DNA of 56,806 nt from Actinomycetales bacterium (GCA_015655445.1 JAATFA010000014.1:1-56806); one strand, 5' to 3'; positions 8,374 through 16,473 are shown, numbered from the stretch's first letter. Numbers and translations are program-made. Notes: generated by a model from the letters alone, not told the origin.

Positions 8374-10540
8374 GCGCGCATCGAGGGCCCGGGGGACCGG
8401 CGCGAGCGGCCGCGGATCCGGCGCGGGAGACCGCGGGATCGCCGTGGCGGCGGGCGCGGGCGGGCGGGAGGCGTCGCCCGCGGGGCGCGCACGGGCCGCG
8501 CGCCGGCAGCGGCGCACGCTCATCGCGGTGGGCGCGGGCGTCGTCGCGCTGTGCCTCGCGGGCGGCGGCGTCGCCTACGCGGCCACGCGGAGCGCCGGCC
8601 CCGACTACCGGACGGCGGTCGCCGAGAAGGGGTCCGTCACCCAGCAGGTCGCCCTCACGGGGACGGTCGCCTCCGCGGAGCGGCGCGACGTCGCCTTCCA
8701 GGTCGCGGGCACCGTCGCGAGCGTGTCGGTCGGAGTGGGGGATCGCGTGTCCGCCGGCCAGACGCTCGCCGCGCTCGACCCGTCGTCCCTCGACGATGCC
8801 GTGACGAGCGCGCAGCAGGCGGTGGCGCAGGCGAAGCAGACGCTCGAGGACGACCTCGACGCGCAGCAGTCGGGCAGCGCGGGATCCTCGGGCTCCGGTT
8901 CGGGGGCCGGATCGGGATCGGGATCGGGATCGGGATCGTCGGCGTCCCGACCGGGCTCCGGCTCGTCGGGGTCGGGCTCGTCGGGCGGACAGGACAGTGC
9001 CGCGGTGCAGAACGCGATCGCGGCCGTCACGCAGGCGCAGCAGAAGCTCCTCGCGCTCTATCAGGCGGCCGCGACGGCCGTGCAGTCCGCGGGCTCCGCG
9101 GCGGGCACGTCGACCTCCACGTGCGCGCCCTTCCTCGCTGCGGCGCTCGGCGACGACGGCAGCGGGTCGGGCTCGTCCGGGTCCGGGTCCGCGGCCGGGT
9201 CCGCAGGCAGCACGGACGGCTCCGGCTCGGGGGGCAGCGACGCGGGCTCCGGCGGCGGGTCCGGATCCGGCGGCAGCGATTCCGGCGGGAGCGGCTCGGG
9301 CGGGAGCGGCTCCGGCGACACGGGATCCGGCTCCTCGTCCTCGCTCGCGGCGATCCAGAAGGAGCTCGCGGAGTGCCAGTCGGCGATCACGAGCGCCCTC
9401 GCGAGCCAGCAGTCGGCGAGCGACGCGCAGAACGCCGTGCAGGCGGCCGCGGGCGCGCTCAACGACGCGGTCGCGGCGCTGCAGAAGCTCCTCGCGGGCC
9501 AGTCGGCGAGCCCGACGGCGGCCTCGCGCGGCTCGGGCACGGCGACAGCCTCTCTCGCGACCGCCTCCCCCGCGACCGCCTCCCACGCGACCGCCTCCCT
9601 CGCGACGGCCGGCGGTCTCTCGGTGGGCTCTCTCGCGACCGCCTCTCTCGCGACGGCCTCCCTCGCGACGACGGGCGGTCTCGCGACGGGCGGCCTGTCG
9701 ACGAGCGCGGCCATGACCGTCACGACGGTGGCGGCGGTCTCCGGCGGGTCGTCGGGTGGCGGGTCGTCGTCCGGATCGTCGGGCACCGTGACCGCGCAGA
9801 CGATCCTCGCCGACCAGGCCGCGGTCGACCTCGCGCAGGCGAAGCTCGCGATCGCCGAGCGGAACGTGCAGTTCGCGACCCTCACGAGCCCATTCGACGG
9901 AACGGTCGCCGCGGTCTCGCTGTCCTCCGGGTCCGCCGTCTCCGCGGGGTCGACGAGCGAGGTCGTGACCGTGCTCGGCGACGCGGGCTACGACGTGGAG
10001 ACGACGGCGACGCTCGCGAAGGTCGAGCAGCTGAAGGTCGGGCAGTCCGTCGACGTGACGGTCGGAGGCTCGTCGAAGACGCTCGCGGGAACGGTGAGCG
10101 CGATCGGCGTGACCGACGTCTCGAGCGATTCGTCGACGCCGTCCTACGACGTGACGATCGCGCTCGCGGACCACTCGGCCACGCTCCTGAACGGGGCGCC
10201 CGCCGACGCGACGGTGCACGTCACGACGGCCAAGGACGTGCTCACGGTGCCGACCTCGGCGCTCCACCGCAGCGGCGCGACGTACACCGTCGAGGTGCTC
10301 GCCGACGGCCGTGCGACGGCGACGCGCGTGACGGTCGGCGCGACGGGCACGGATCGCGTGCAGATCCGCTCCGGGCTCAAGCAGGGCGACGAGGTCGTGC
10401 TCGCCGACCTGAGCTCGACGCAGGTGAGCGACTCGACGACGACCGGCGCGAGCGGCTTCGGCGGATCGGGCGCGGGCAGCTTCGGCGGATCGGGCGGCCT
10501 GCGCGGCACCCGCGACTTCGGCGGCGCTACCGCGCCCTGA
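8366..10540 (+). CDS. Very large MacA/HlyD-type adaptor protein (second of two)
   Basis: A 724-residue adaptor, well over the usual 350-450. It has one anchor helix (about residues 52-74) and lipoyl halves VAGTVASVSVGVGDRVSAGQ and SPFDGTVAAVSLSSGS. The hairpin between them is greatly expanded by two Ser/Gly-only tracts and a helix-forming AQQAVAQAKQ segment. A Thr-Ala-Ser region made of degenerate 15-bp DNA repeats (bases 9540-9710) follows. The beta-barrel and proximal domains are intact (LKVGQSVDVTV, VLTVPTSALH). ATG 8366 has GGGAG 5 bp upstream and overlaps the lipoprotein stop by 8 bp. A pump with one permease and two adaptors is unusual. Confidence 0.82.
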   Translation: MAERASRARGTGASGRGSGAGDRGIAVAAGAGGREASPAGRARAARRQRRTLIAVGAGVVALCLAGGGVAYAATRSAGPDYRTAVAEKGSVTQQVALTGTVASAERRDVAFQVAGTVASVSVGVGDRVSAGQTLAALDPSSLDDAVTSAQQAVAQAKQTLEDDLDAQQSGSAGSSGSGSGAGSGSGSGSGSSASRPGSGSSGSGSSGGQDSAAVQNAIAAVTQAQQKLLALYQAAATAVQSAGSAAGTSTSTCAPFLAAALGDDGSGSGSSGSGSAAGSAGSTDGSGSGGSDAGSGGGSGSGGSDSGGSGSGGSGSGDTGSGSSSSLAAIQKELAECQSAITSALASQQSASDAQNAVQAAAGALNDAVAALQKLLAGQSASPTAASRGSGTATASLATASPATASHATASLATAGGLSVGSLATASLATASLATTGGLATGGLSTSAAMTVTTVAAVSGGSSGGGSSSGSSGTVTAQTILADQAAVDLAQAKLAIAERNVQFATLTSPFDGTVAAVSLSSGSAVSAGSTSEVVTVLGDAGYDVETTATLAKVEQLKVGQSVDVTVGGSSKTLAGTVSAIGVTDVSSDSSTPSYDVTIALADHSATLLNGAPADATVHVTTAKDVLTVPTSALHRSGATYTVEVLADGRATATRVTVGATGTDRVQIRSGLKQGDEVVLADLSSTQVSDSTTTGASGFGGSGAGSFGGSGGLRGTRDFGGATAP
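9540..9710 (+). repeat. Degenerate 15-bp tandem repeats inside the second adaptor gene
   Basis: About ten imperfect units resembling GCCTCCCTCGCGACC encode repeated Ser-Leu-Ala-Thr-Ala. All units keep the reading frame, so copy-number change would lengthen or shorten the protein without frameshift. A separate 6-bp repeat (GGATCG, about five units) lies at 8908-8938 in the same gene. Confidence 0.75.
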
Positions 10541-10559
10541 CCCCCTCCTCCCCTCGCAT

Positions 10560-10601
10560 TTGTGACACGCGCGCCGGGATTCCGCCGGCGTTTCGTCACA
10601 A
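10560..10601. terminator. Hairpin between convergent genes
   Basis: TTGTGAC (10560-10566) pairs with GTCACAA (10595-10601), and an inner CGCCGG/CCGGCG stem lies between. It sits in the gap between the adaptor operon and the convergent TMEM175-like gene, so it is a candidate bidirectional terminator; there is no T-tract. Confidence 0.5.
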
Positions 10602-10633
10602 CACGCGCGGGTCGGCGCAGCGCGCCGGGCGGC

Positions 10634-11464
10634 TCAGGTCGCGCGGCGTCGCGGAGCGCCGCGGATGAGGCGCTCGAGCGGACGCGTGAGCAGCAGGGGC
10701 AGCAGCGCGTACAGCCCGATCGCGGGGAGCACGGCGACCGCGATCGTCGCGAGCACGAGGATGCCGATCGGCACCCACGGCGCGAGCAGCGCGCGCGTCG
10801 ACGGTGCGGCCGCATCCGGGAGCAGTCCGGAGCGGGCGATCACGATCGCCTCGATGCGCGCCGCCGCGAGGGTGAAGCCGATCGTCCCCAGGTAGACGAC
10901 GCTGCCGCCGTCGTTGCGGCTCGCGCCCACGTCGAGCTCGGTCGCGAGCGGCATGAACGCGATCCCCGCGAGCCAGAGCAGGTTCGCGCGCAGGAGCCAG
11001 GACGTGTACCCGGTGACGCGCGCGAAGAGGCGATGGTGGCCCATCCAGAACAGCCCGATCGCGAGGAAGCTCGTGCCCGCCGCGACGAGCCCGTACGCGT
11101 TGCGGTCGAGGAACGCCCACGCCGAGTCGCCGGTGAGGTCGCGCGCCGCGTCGACGAGCGGCAGCACGATGAGGGTGATCGCGATCGCGACGACGGCGTC
11201 GCTGAAGAAGATGAGCCGCTCGACTCCCCGTGCGGAGTGCTTTAGGGCGTCCTCGTCGCGGGGCTCGTCGGTCTCGGGGAGCCGGTCGGTCTCGGGGGGT
11301 CGGTCGCTCTCGGGGGGTCGGTCGCTCAGGGGCGCCTCGCCGCTCGCGCGCGTCTCGTCGCTCTCGGGCGCACGCCTACGGTATCCGCGTCGTCGGCCGT
11401 GCGTCGTCCGCTCCGCGGTGCGGTCGCCGCGGTGTCGTCCGCGACGCCTCCCACACCTCACCAC
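10634..11464 (-). CDS. TMEM175-family potassium channel-like membrane protein (DUF1211)
   Basis: An integral membrane protein of the bacterial TMEM175 family, which forms potassium-selective or leak channels. The hallmark is RLIFFSDAVVAIAITLIVL, carrying the FSD motif at the head of helix 1; five further hydrophobic helices follow, and the last ends in a basic tail. The start is uncertain: GTG 11464 (276 residues) lies 20 bp from the divergent antitoxin start, and I see no Shine-Dalgarno site. The first 80 residues are Arg- and then Glu/Asp/Pro-rich, with ESDRPPETD-type repeats encoded by tandem GGTCGGTCTCGGGG-like units; a later, non-canonical start near the first helix cannot be excluded. 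Confidence 0.8.
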   Translation of the reverse strand: MVRCGRRRGRHRGDRTAERTTHGRRRGYRRRAPESDETRASGEAPLSDRPPESDRPPETDRLPETDEPRDEDALKHSARGVERLIFFSDAVVAIAITLIVLPLVDAARDLTGDSAWAFLDRNAYGLVAAGTSFLAIGLFWMGHHRLFARVTGYTSWLLRANLLWLAGIAFMPLATELDVGASRNDGGSVVYLGTIGFTLAAARIEAIVIARSGLLPDAAAPSTRALLAPWVPIGILVLATIAVAVLPAIGLYALLPLLLTRPLERLIRGAPRRRAT

Positions 11465-11471
11465 ACCGGGA

Positions 11472-11477
11472 TAGACT
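11472..11477 (+). promoter_or_regulatory. -10 box of the antitoxin gene, probably leaderless
   Basis: TAGACT ends 6 nt before ATG 11484 with no Shine-Dalgarno sequence, matching the same TANNNT-N6-start pattern at 14098, 16621 and 42170. Confidence 0.55.
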
Positions 11478-11483
11478 GTGGGA

Positions 11484-12110
11484 ATGACCTCGTCCCAGGC
11501 TCTCGCCACTGAGCCGTCGACGCTCGCCGGGTTCCTTCGCGAGACGGGATCGCGCTGGGACGAAGGCGACGTCGTCGCGGCGATGTCGTCGCTGCTCGCG
11601 GATGCGGGCGTCTCCCGCGCGGGAACCGTGGGGCTCTCGGCGGAGTCGGCCGCCGTCTGGGACGCGCACTCGGGCCTCCCGCTTGCACGCGGTCGCGCGG
11701 CGAGGGCGGCGGCCGAGCGGACGTCCCTGCGGAGCGTCGCCGCGGCATCCGCGCTCGCCGCGTCCGCGCTCACAGCCGCGGAGGTCGCCGACGGGCTCGG
11801 CCTGGACGCCTCGACCGTGCGGCACTATCGCGTGCAGCGTCGCCTGCACTCGTTCGTCGTCGCAGGCAAGGCGCGCTTTCCGGCGTGGCAGTTCGACGAC
11901 GAGCGGCGTGCGCCGCTGCCCGGGCTCGCGACGGTGCTCGCCGCGGTCGACGGGGGGCTGCACCCGCTCACGATCGCCGGGTTCTTCACGACCGAGCAGC
12001 CGGAGCTCGAGCTCGACGGCCGACCGGTGACGCCGCGCGAGTGGCTGCTCGGACACGGCGATCCGGAGCGTGTCGTGGCGCTCGCGCGTGACCTGGGGCG
12101 CGGGCTGTGA
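11484..12110 (+). CDS. Antitoxin of RES-Xre toxin-antitoxin pair (MbcA/ParS-like)
   Basis: A 208-residue protein with a central helix-turn-helix (LTAAEVADGLGLDASTVRHY, residues about 95-115) and a C-terminal toxin-binding region. The latter ends PREWLLGHGDPERVVALARD, the pattern of the Xre/MbcA/ParS toxin-binding domain (DUF2384-type: a W-L-x-x-x-x-x-P-x-x-V motif). In this system the antitoxin blocks the NAD-consuming RES toxin and usually represses its own promoter. ATG 11484 is chosen over the in-frame start 6 bp upstream because it fits a leaderless -10 box. The RES gene follows 52 bp later, which supports the assignment. Confidence 0.82.
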   Translation: MTSSQALATEPSTLAGFLRETGSRWDEGDVVAAMSSLLADAGVSRAGTVGLSAESAAVWDAHSGLPLARGRAARAAAERTSLRSVAAASALAASALTAAEVADGLGLDASTVRHYRVQRRLHSFVVAGKARFPAWQFDDERRAPLPGLATVLAAVDGGLHPLTIAGFFTTEQPELELDGRPVTPREWLLGHGDPERVVALARDLGRGL

Positions 12111-12129
12111 CATGGGGCGCGGGCTGTGA
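12094..12129 (+). repeat. 17-bp direct duplication at the antitoxin 3' end
   Basis: TGGGGCGCGGGCTGTGA occurs at 12094-12110, where it encodes the antitoxin C-terminus and stop, and again at 12113-12129 in the gap before the toxin gene, separated by two bases. It looks like a recent tandem slip. Confidence 0.8.
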
Positions 12130-12162
12130 GGCCCGCGCGGAGGAGAGCGCGGCTGCGGGGGC

Positions 12163-12885
12163 GTGCCGCGCGCAGACGACGGGGGCGGCGACGGTCGCCG
12201 CGACGGGCGCCGACGCCCGGCAGCCGTGAGCCCGAGCTCCGCCGGGGGACCGGCGAGCCTCGACCCGCCCGCGCGGGGCGCGTTGCGCGAGCTCGGTCCG
12301 GACGTCGCGACGATCGCGGAAGGCACGGTGCTCTGGCGAGTCCACGCGACGGCGACCGCGCACGCGCTGCCGTGGAACCGCCTCCGCCGCTTCGGCCCGC
12401 TCGCGACCGGCCGCTGGGACCCCCACCCGGAGCCGGCCGCCGACCATCCGCGGGAGGGCGTCGGCTACTTCGCGTTCGACGTGACGACCTGCCTCGCGGA
12501 GGTGTTCCAGGAGTCGCGCTTCATCGACGTCGTCGCGGGCGCGCCCTACGCGACGGCGTTCGCGCTCGCGCGGGACGTGCGCGTGCTCGACCTCACGGGA
12601 CGCTGGCTGCTGCGAGCGGGCGCGCGCCAGTCGGTCGCGACGGGGCCGAGGCACCGTACGCGGCGGTGGGCGCGGGCGATCCGGGCGGCGTGGCCGGACC
12701 TCGACGGCCTCGTCGCGCCGTCGGCGGTCGACGGCGGACGCGACTGCCTCGTGCTCTGGCACCCGGGGCGCACGGCGCTGCCCTCCGTCCCGCTCTCCTC
12801 GGAGCCGCTCGCCTCGCCCCCGATCCGCCCGCGGATCGCGGTGGCCGCCGACCGCATCCGCTACGCCACGAACGCAGCCCTCTGA
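12163..12885 (+). CDS. RES-domain toxin (NAD+-degrading family)
   Basis: A 240-residue protein with a RES domain (about residues 45-205). LWRVH near its start carries the conserved Arg, GVGYFAFDVTTCLAEVFQE the Tyr and Glu region, and later helices complete the fold. RES toxins such as MbcT cleave NAD+ in the cytosol and arrest or kill cells unless bound by the partner antitoxin, encoded just upstream. The start is uncertain: GTG 12163 has GGAGGAG rather far upstream (about 16 bp), and GTG 12226 would remove a low-complexity basic leader. Homology to the family is convincing; toxicity is inferred. Confidence 0.82.
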   Translation: MPRADDGGGDGRRDGRRRPAAVSPSSAGGPASLDPPARGALRELGPDVATIAEGTVLWRVHATATAHALPWNRLRRFGPLATGRWDPHPEPAADHPREGVGYFAFDVTTCLAEVFQESRFIDVVAGAPYATAFALARDVRVLDLTGRWLLRAGARQSVATGPRHRTRRWARAIRAAWPDLDGLVAPSAVDGGRDCLVLWHPGRTALPSVPLSSEPLASPPIRPRIAVAADRIRYATNAAL

Positions 12886-13372
12886 TCCCTGCGCCTCCGC
12901 TCTCCCCTCCAATACGAAGGAGCGCTCCCGAAAACGAAGGAGGACGTCCCCAAAACGAAGGAGGAGCGCGTCACCGGATGGGGCGAAACAGCTTTCGCCG
13001 CCCGTACCGCCACCGTCCTCCTTCGTTTTCAGCGCGCGCTCCTTCGTCCTCGGGCCGTCCGCGGTGGGACGGACGCGGACGCGGCTCCGCGAGCGGAACG
13101 AGAACGAGAACGAGAACGAAAGCGCAACGAGAACGAAGGAGAACACCGGCTGCGGAGCGCACCAACCGGGTTTCGAGGACCGCGCCGCCGTCGTTCTCCT
13201 TCGTTTTGGGAACGCGGACGGTCCCGCTCGGCTCGCCCCGCGCCGCAAGCGCCGGCACCGGCGTGCCGGGGGATGGGCGGGCGCTGGGAGATGGGGGCGG
13301 AAGCCCCCGCCCGGGGGCGCGTTCGCGTAGCGTCGGGAGGGTTCCGGACACCCGCGTCGAGAGGATCCACCC
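12886..13372. repeat. 487-bp gap carrying a cluster of CGAAGGAG repeats
   Basis: No credible gene. Seven copies of CGAAGGAG lie in 290 bp: direct at 12915, 12935, 12956 and 13134; inverted at 13018, 13039 and 13196. Five carry flanking A-runs giving AAAACGAAGGAG. A short GAGAAC/GAACGA direct repeat occurs at 13096-13120. Apparent ORFs here are products of the repeats. A GC-rich stretch and the Dps promoter region follow. Confidence 0.7.
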
Positions 13373-13966
13373 ATGACGTCCACCGTGAATCGCCCGCAGG
13401 ACACCAAGACGTCCAAGACGCCGAAGACCAACGCCCCGCGCACGTCGAGGAACGCCGAGCCCGACGAGGGCGCCGCCCGCACCAAGCGCGAGAACGCCGA
13501 GCACGGTTTCATGGCCTCCGCCGGCCTCACGGAGTCGCTGCAGGCCGTGCTCGTCGACCTCGTCGAGCTGCACCTGCAGGGCAAGCAGGCGCACTGGAAC
13601 GTCGTCGGCCACAACTTCCGCGACCTGCACCTGCAGCTCGACGAGATCGTGGAGGCGGCGCGCGCTTTCAGCGACGACGTCGCGGAGCGCATGCGCTCGC
13701 TCCACGCGATGCCCGACGGGCGCAGCGGGACCGTCGCCGAGACGACGACGCTGCCCCCCTTCCCGAACGGTGAGGTCGACACCGCCGAGACGATCGACCT
13801 CATGGTCGCGCGCATGGAGGACACTGTCGCGACGATGCGCCGCGTGCACGACAAGGTCGACGAGGAGGATCCGACGAGCTCGGACCTGCTGCACCAGATC
13901 ATCTCGCGACTCGAGCAGCTCGCCTGGATGGTGAGCGCCGAGAACCGCGTTCCCCGCCGCGCCTGA
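13373..13966 (+). CDS. dps: Dps-type DNA-protecting mini-ferritin
   Basis: A 197-residue Dps-family protein: a dodecameric cytosolic shell that binds DNA and oxidises ferrous iron with peroxide, protecting starved or stressed cells. The intersubunit ferroxidase motif is intact: KQAHWNVVGHNF (first His), then LHLQLDEI (Asp and Glu). The C-terminal LEQLAWMVSAE helix is typical. The first 45 residues are a Lys/Thr-rich, disordered extension, longer than in many Dps proteins and suitable for DNA binding. ATG 13373 is preceded by GAGAGGATCC. The gene stands alone, downstream of the repeat cluster. Confidence 0.93.
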   Translation: MTSTVNRPQDTKTSKTPKTNAPRTSRNAEPDEGAARTKRENAEHGFMASAGLTESLQAVLVDLVELHLQGKQAHWNVVGHNFRDLHLQLDEIVEAARAFSDDVAERMRSLHAMPDGRSGTVAETTTLPPFPNGEVDTAETIDLMVARMEDTVATMRRVHDKVDEEDPTSSDLLHQIISRLEQLAWMVSAENRVPRRA

Positions 13967-14097
13967 CTGCCGGGCGGCGCGCGCTCACAGGGCCGCGTCG
14001 CCCGCGCGTCCCGCCCCGCATTCATCTCGCCGCCTGCCCACGACGCCCCGCTGCCCATCGTTCTCCGGCCGTTCTCACTTCGGAAACATGGACTTCG

Positions 14098-14103
14098 TAG
14101 GAT
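14098..14103 (+). promoter_or_regulatory. -10 box of the first HAD gene, probably leaderless
   Basis: TAGGAT ends 6 nt before ATG 14110. The 33 bp up to this box align without gaps to those before the second HAD copy (16621), sharing GTTCTCA and CGGAAA. Confidence 0.55.
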
Positions 14104-14109
14104 GCGGTC

Positions 14110-14943
14110 ATGGGGACCCGGCTGATCGCCTTCGATCTCGACGACACTCTCGCACCCTCGAAGTCGCCGCTCGACCCGCGGATGGCGGCGCTGCTCGCGC
14201 GTCTGCTCGAGCACGTCGAGGTGTGCGTCATCTCGGGCGGCCAGTTCGCTCAGTTCGCGACGCAGGTCGTGGAGCGGCTGCCGCCCGTGCCCGCCGACGC
14301 CCTCGCCCGCCTGCACCTCATGCCCACGTGCGGCACCCAGTACTTCCGCGCGGTCGACGGCTCGTGGGTGCAGGTGTACGCCGAGAACCTCACCGAGGAT
14401 GAGAAGGGCCGTGCGATGCGGGCGCTCGAGACGTGCGCGCGGCGGCTCGGGCTGTGGGAGGCGCAGACGTGGGGGGAGATCCTGGAGGATCGCGGCTCGC
14501 AGATCACCTTCTCCGCGCTCGGTCAGGAGGCGCCCGTGAGCGCGAAGGCGGCGTGGGATCCGGACGGAAGCAAGAAGCGCGCCCTGCGGGAGCGCGTGCA
14601 GGCGCTCCTGCCCGACCTCGAGGTGCGGTCCGGCGGGTCGACGTCCGTCGACATCACCCGCCGCGGGATCGACAAGGCCTACGGGATCGGCAAGCTCGCC
14701 GAGCACACCGGCCTGACGTTCGAGGAGATGCTCTTCATCGGCGACCGGCTCGACCCCGCGGGCAACGACTTCCCCGTCGTCGGCCTGGGCGTGCCGACGA
14801 TGGCGGTGCGCAACTGGGAGGACACGGCCGACTACCTCGAGCGGTGGCTCGCCGAGGCGGGGGCCGCGGAGCGAGCGGAGATCACGGGGCTGGCGGCTCT
14901 TCGTGGTGACGTCAACTGCGCGGATCGAAGAACGCTGCGATGA
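14110..14943 (+). CDS. HAD-IIB family phosphatase, host-composition copy
   Basis: A 277-residue cytosolic HAD hydrolase of the Cof/phosphomannomutase-like IIB group. Motif I is FDLDDTLAPS (nucleophile and acid/base Asp), motif II VCVISGG, motif III the Lys in GIDKAYGI and motif IV GDRLDPAGND. A sugar phosphate is the likely substrate; a role near glycan synthesis is an inference from the neighbouring cluster. A second copy (16633-17403) is about 80% identical by eye, but this one has typical high-GC codons and about 25 extra C-terminal residues. There is no Shine-Dalgarno site; a -10 box 6 nt before the ATG suggests a leaderless transcript. Confidence 0.85.
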   Translation: MGTRLIAFDLDDTLAPSKSPLDPRMAALLARLLEHVEVCVISGGQFAQFATQVVERLPPVPADALARLHLMPTCGTQYFRAVDGSWVQVYAENLTEDEKGRAMRALETCARRLGLWEAQTWGEILEDRGSQITFSALGQEAPVSAKAAWDPDGSKKRALRERVQALLPDLEVRSGGSTSVDITRRGIDKAYGIGKLAEHTGLTFEEMLFIGDRLDPAGNDFPVVGLGVPTMAVRNWEDTADYLERWLAEAGAAERAEITGLAALRGDVNCADRRTLR

Positions 14944-15019
14944 ACGCTCCCGCCCGGTACGAGTGCGGGGCTGTCCGACGAATGGTGCAGTGTTGTCATC
15001 CAGGTGACATCGTGCCGGC

Positions 15020-15628
15020 ATGCCCCTTTCCAGCACGCCGTTCGACGCACGGACCGCTGCCCGGCGGCCGACGTCGAAGCGCGCCTTCCACGCCCGGCAC
15101 GTGCGCAACGCCCTCTTCGAGGCGATCCTCACGGGCGAGTACGGCTACGAGGCGCTGCCCGACGAGCTCGACCTCGCGCGCAAGTACGGCGTGTCCCGTA
15201 ACGTCTTGCGGGAGGCGCTCGACGAGCTGCGCAAGCAGGGCATCGTCGCGCGCATCGCCGGTCGCGGCACGTTCGTACTGCCGCGCAAGGTGTGCAGCCG
15301 TTCCTGCGCTGCGCGGCCTGCAGGAGATGCTCGGCGACCACCTCGTCTACGAGGCGGTCGAGGCGGAGACGGTCCCGGCTCCCGACGGCATCGCGTTCAC
15401 GCTCGGCCTGCGCCCGGGCGCGCACGTCTACCACCTCGAGCGGCTCGCCGTGGCGGACGGGATGCGACGACGTGCACGCGAAGGCGGGGGAGTTCATCCA
15501 CGTCGATGACATGGTGGACGCGGTCGGCGGCGTACGCGGTCGCCGCGTCCGGCCTCATGGGTCTCGGCACCGCGGGCGTTGCGCGCTCGCGCGAGCTGCT
15601 GTCGATGCCCGGGGTCGTCGCGAACTGA
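15020..15628 (+). pseudogene. Decayed GntR-family regulator (UTRA type), frameshifted
   Basis: The first 90 residues are a good GntR winged helix: EALPDELDLARKYGVSRNVL, then REALDELRKQGI and AGRGTFVLP. After base 15290 the frame breaks. The expected effector domain continues in another frame (LQEMLGDHLVYEAVEAE to LGLRPGAHVYHLERLAVADG, about 15310-15465). After about 15465 it moves to a third frame (VHAKAGEFIHVDDMVDA), and no recognisable C-terminus follows. At least two frameshifts therefore split the UTRA-like domain. Composition is high-GC, so it is an old host gene at the left border of the low-GC island rather than part of the incoming DNA. Confidence 0.75.
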
Positions 15629-15945
15629 CGGGCGGGGTCGCGGCGGGAGGCTCTTCTCTCTCCCTCCGGCCGCGACGCGCTCCTTCGCCACCATGGAGAT
15701 CGTGCCGTATACCTGCGTGGCGCGCCTGCGCGTCCTGACTCGCTTCTCCTCTTCCTCGTGGTGGCTGAGGAAGGCGATCGTGGGTGGTATTGATTCCCGT
15801 GTGAAGCCGCGTTGCGTGTGCGTGGAGGCGTCCCGGGCAAGTCGTCGGGCGAGCGCCCCCGTGCTTGGAGGCAGGAGCATTCGCGGCTGACATAAGAATC
15901 TGGTGTCGATCGCAAGGGCGACGCGCGTGTCACTGCGCTCAGGCG
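15629..15945. other. 317-bp gap between GntR remnant and YdcF-like gene
   Basis: I see no complete gene. GC falls towards the right as the island begins. Short open frames on both strands lack start signals and recognisable motifs; remnants of older genes are possible but cannot be named. Confidence 0.45.
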
Positions 15946-16473
15946 TCAGCACCCGGGGTTCAACAGCACCTTGACGAACGCGCCGGTCTGGTAGAGATAC
16001 TGGTGCGCCCAGTCGAGGGGACGGAGCCGGATCGCTCGGCCTACGACGTTCACTCCGGAGGGCACGCAGCGGTCCATGAGAACGCGAGCGCGCAGGACGT
16101 GCGGGGTGGTCGTGATCACCGTCGCAGTCCGCCAGCCATGTGCGGCCATCTCCTGCTGGAGAAGGCGCGCTTCGCCCCGAGTTGTGAACGGCATCGGGCG
16201 TTTACACAATACTGGGTATCGCTGAGCGGACTGGCATATACCCACGACCCGGGCATCGGGAACTGAGATCATCAGCGCCGAGGCGCCCTCCTTTCTCAGG
16301 AGCTCCTGCGCCCAAGTCACGCGCCAAGGTTCTGGAGGACCAAGCACGAACACCACATCCGACTTCCGTGGAAGTGATTGCTGCGGGACCACGTACGCTG
16401 GAATCCCAAGCGCGGCGACTGTGACTACAAGCAGAACGACGCCCGTTGCCAGCGCCCTTGTCAATTGGGCCAT
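15946..16473 (-). CDS. YdcF/SanA-like DUF218 membrane protein
   Basis: A 175-residue protein with one N-terminal anchor helix (about residues 8-28) and an extracytoplasmic or cytoplasmic DUF218 domain. The family marks are DVVFVLGPPEPWR at the strand-1 loop, TRGEARLLQQEMAAHGW, and TVITTTPHVLRARVLMDRC, the conserved T-x-x-x-H-x-x-R segment. DUF218 proteins are tied to cell-envelope and polysaccharide biology, but no reaction is established. ATG 16473 is chosen because GAAGAGG precedes it. Codon use is less GC-rich than the left flank, as in the rest of the island. It is transcribed against the second HAD copy. Confidence 0.72.
   Translation of the reverse strand: MAQLTRALATGVVLLVVTVAALGIPAYVVPQQSLPRKSDVVFVLGPPEPWRVTWAQELLRKEGASALMISVPDARVVGICQSAQRYPVLCKRPMPFTTRGEARLLQQEMAAHGWRTATVITTTPHVLRARVLMDRCVPSGVNVVGRAIRLRPLDWAHQYLYQTGAFVKVLLNPGC

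Noticed and set aside
5872-8523. Long antisense open frame (about 880 codons) opposite the ABC transporter and lipoprotein genes
   Set aside because: High-GC DNA lacks stop codons on the opposite strand; the product is Arg/Ala/Asp-rich low complexity and covers four well-supported genes.
12971-13376. Possible small genes in the CGAAGGAG repeat region on both strands
   Set aside because: Products are just the repeats translated (Glu-Asn-Glu-Gly-type strings) with no start signals.
11986-15132. Very long minus-strand open frame (about 1050 codons) across RES, dps and HAD genes
   Set aside because: It runs opposite three recognisable genes and across the repeat-filled gap; no domain is readable.
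15555-15952. Minus-strand open frames in the gap left of the YdcF-like gene
   Set aside because: No ribosome site, no family motif and no supporting neighbour; could be old debris but cannot be supported.
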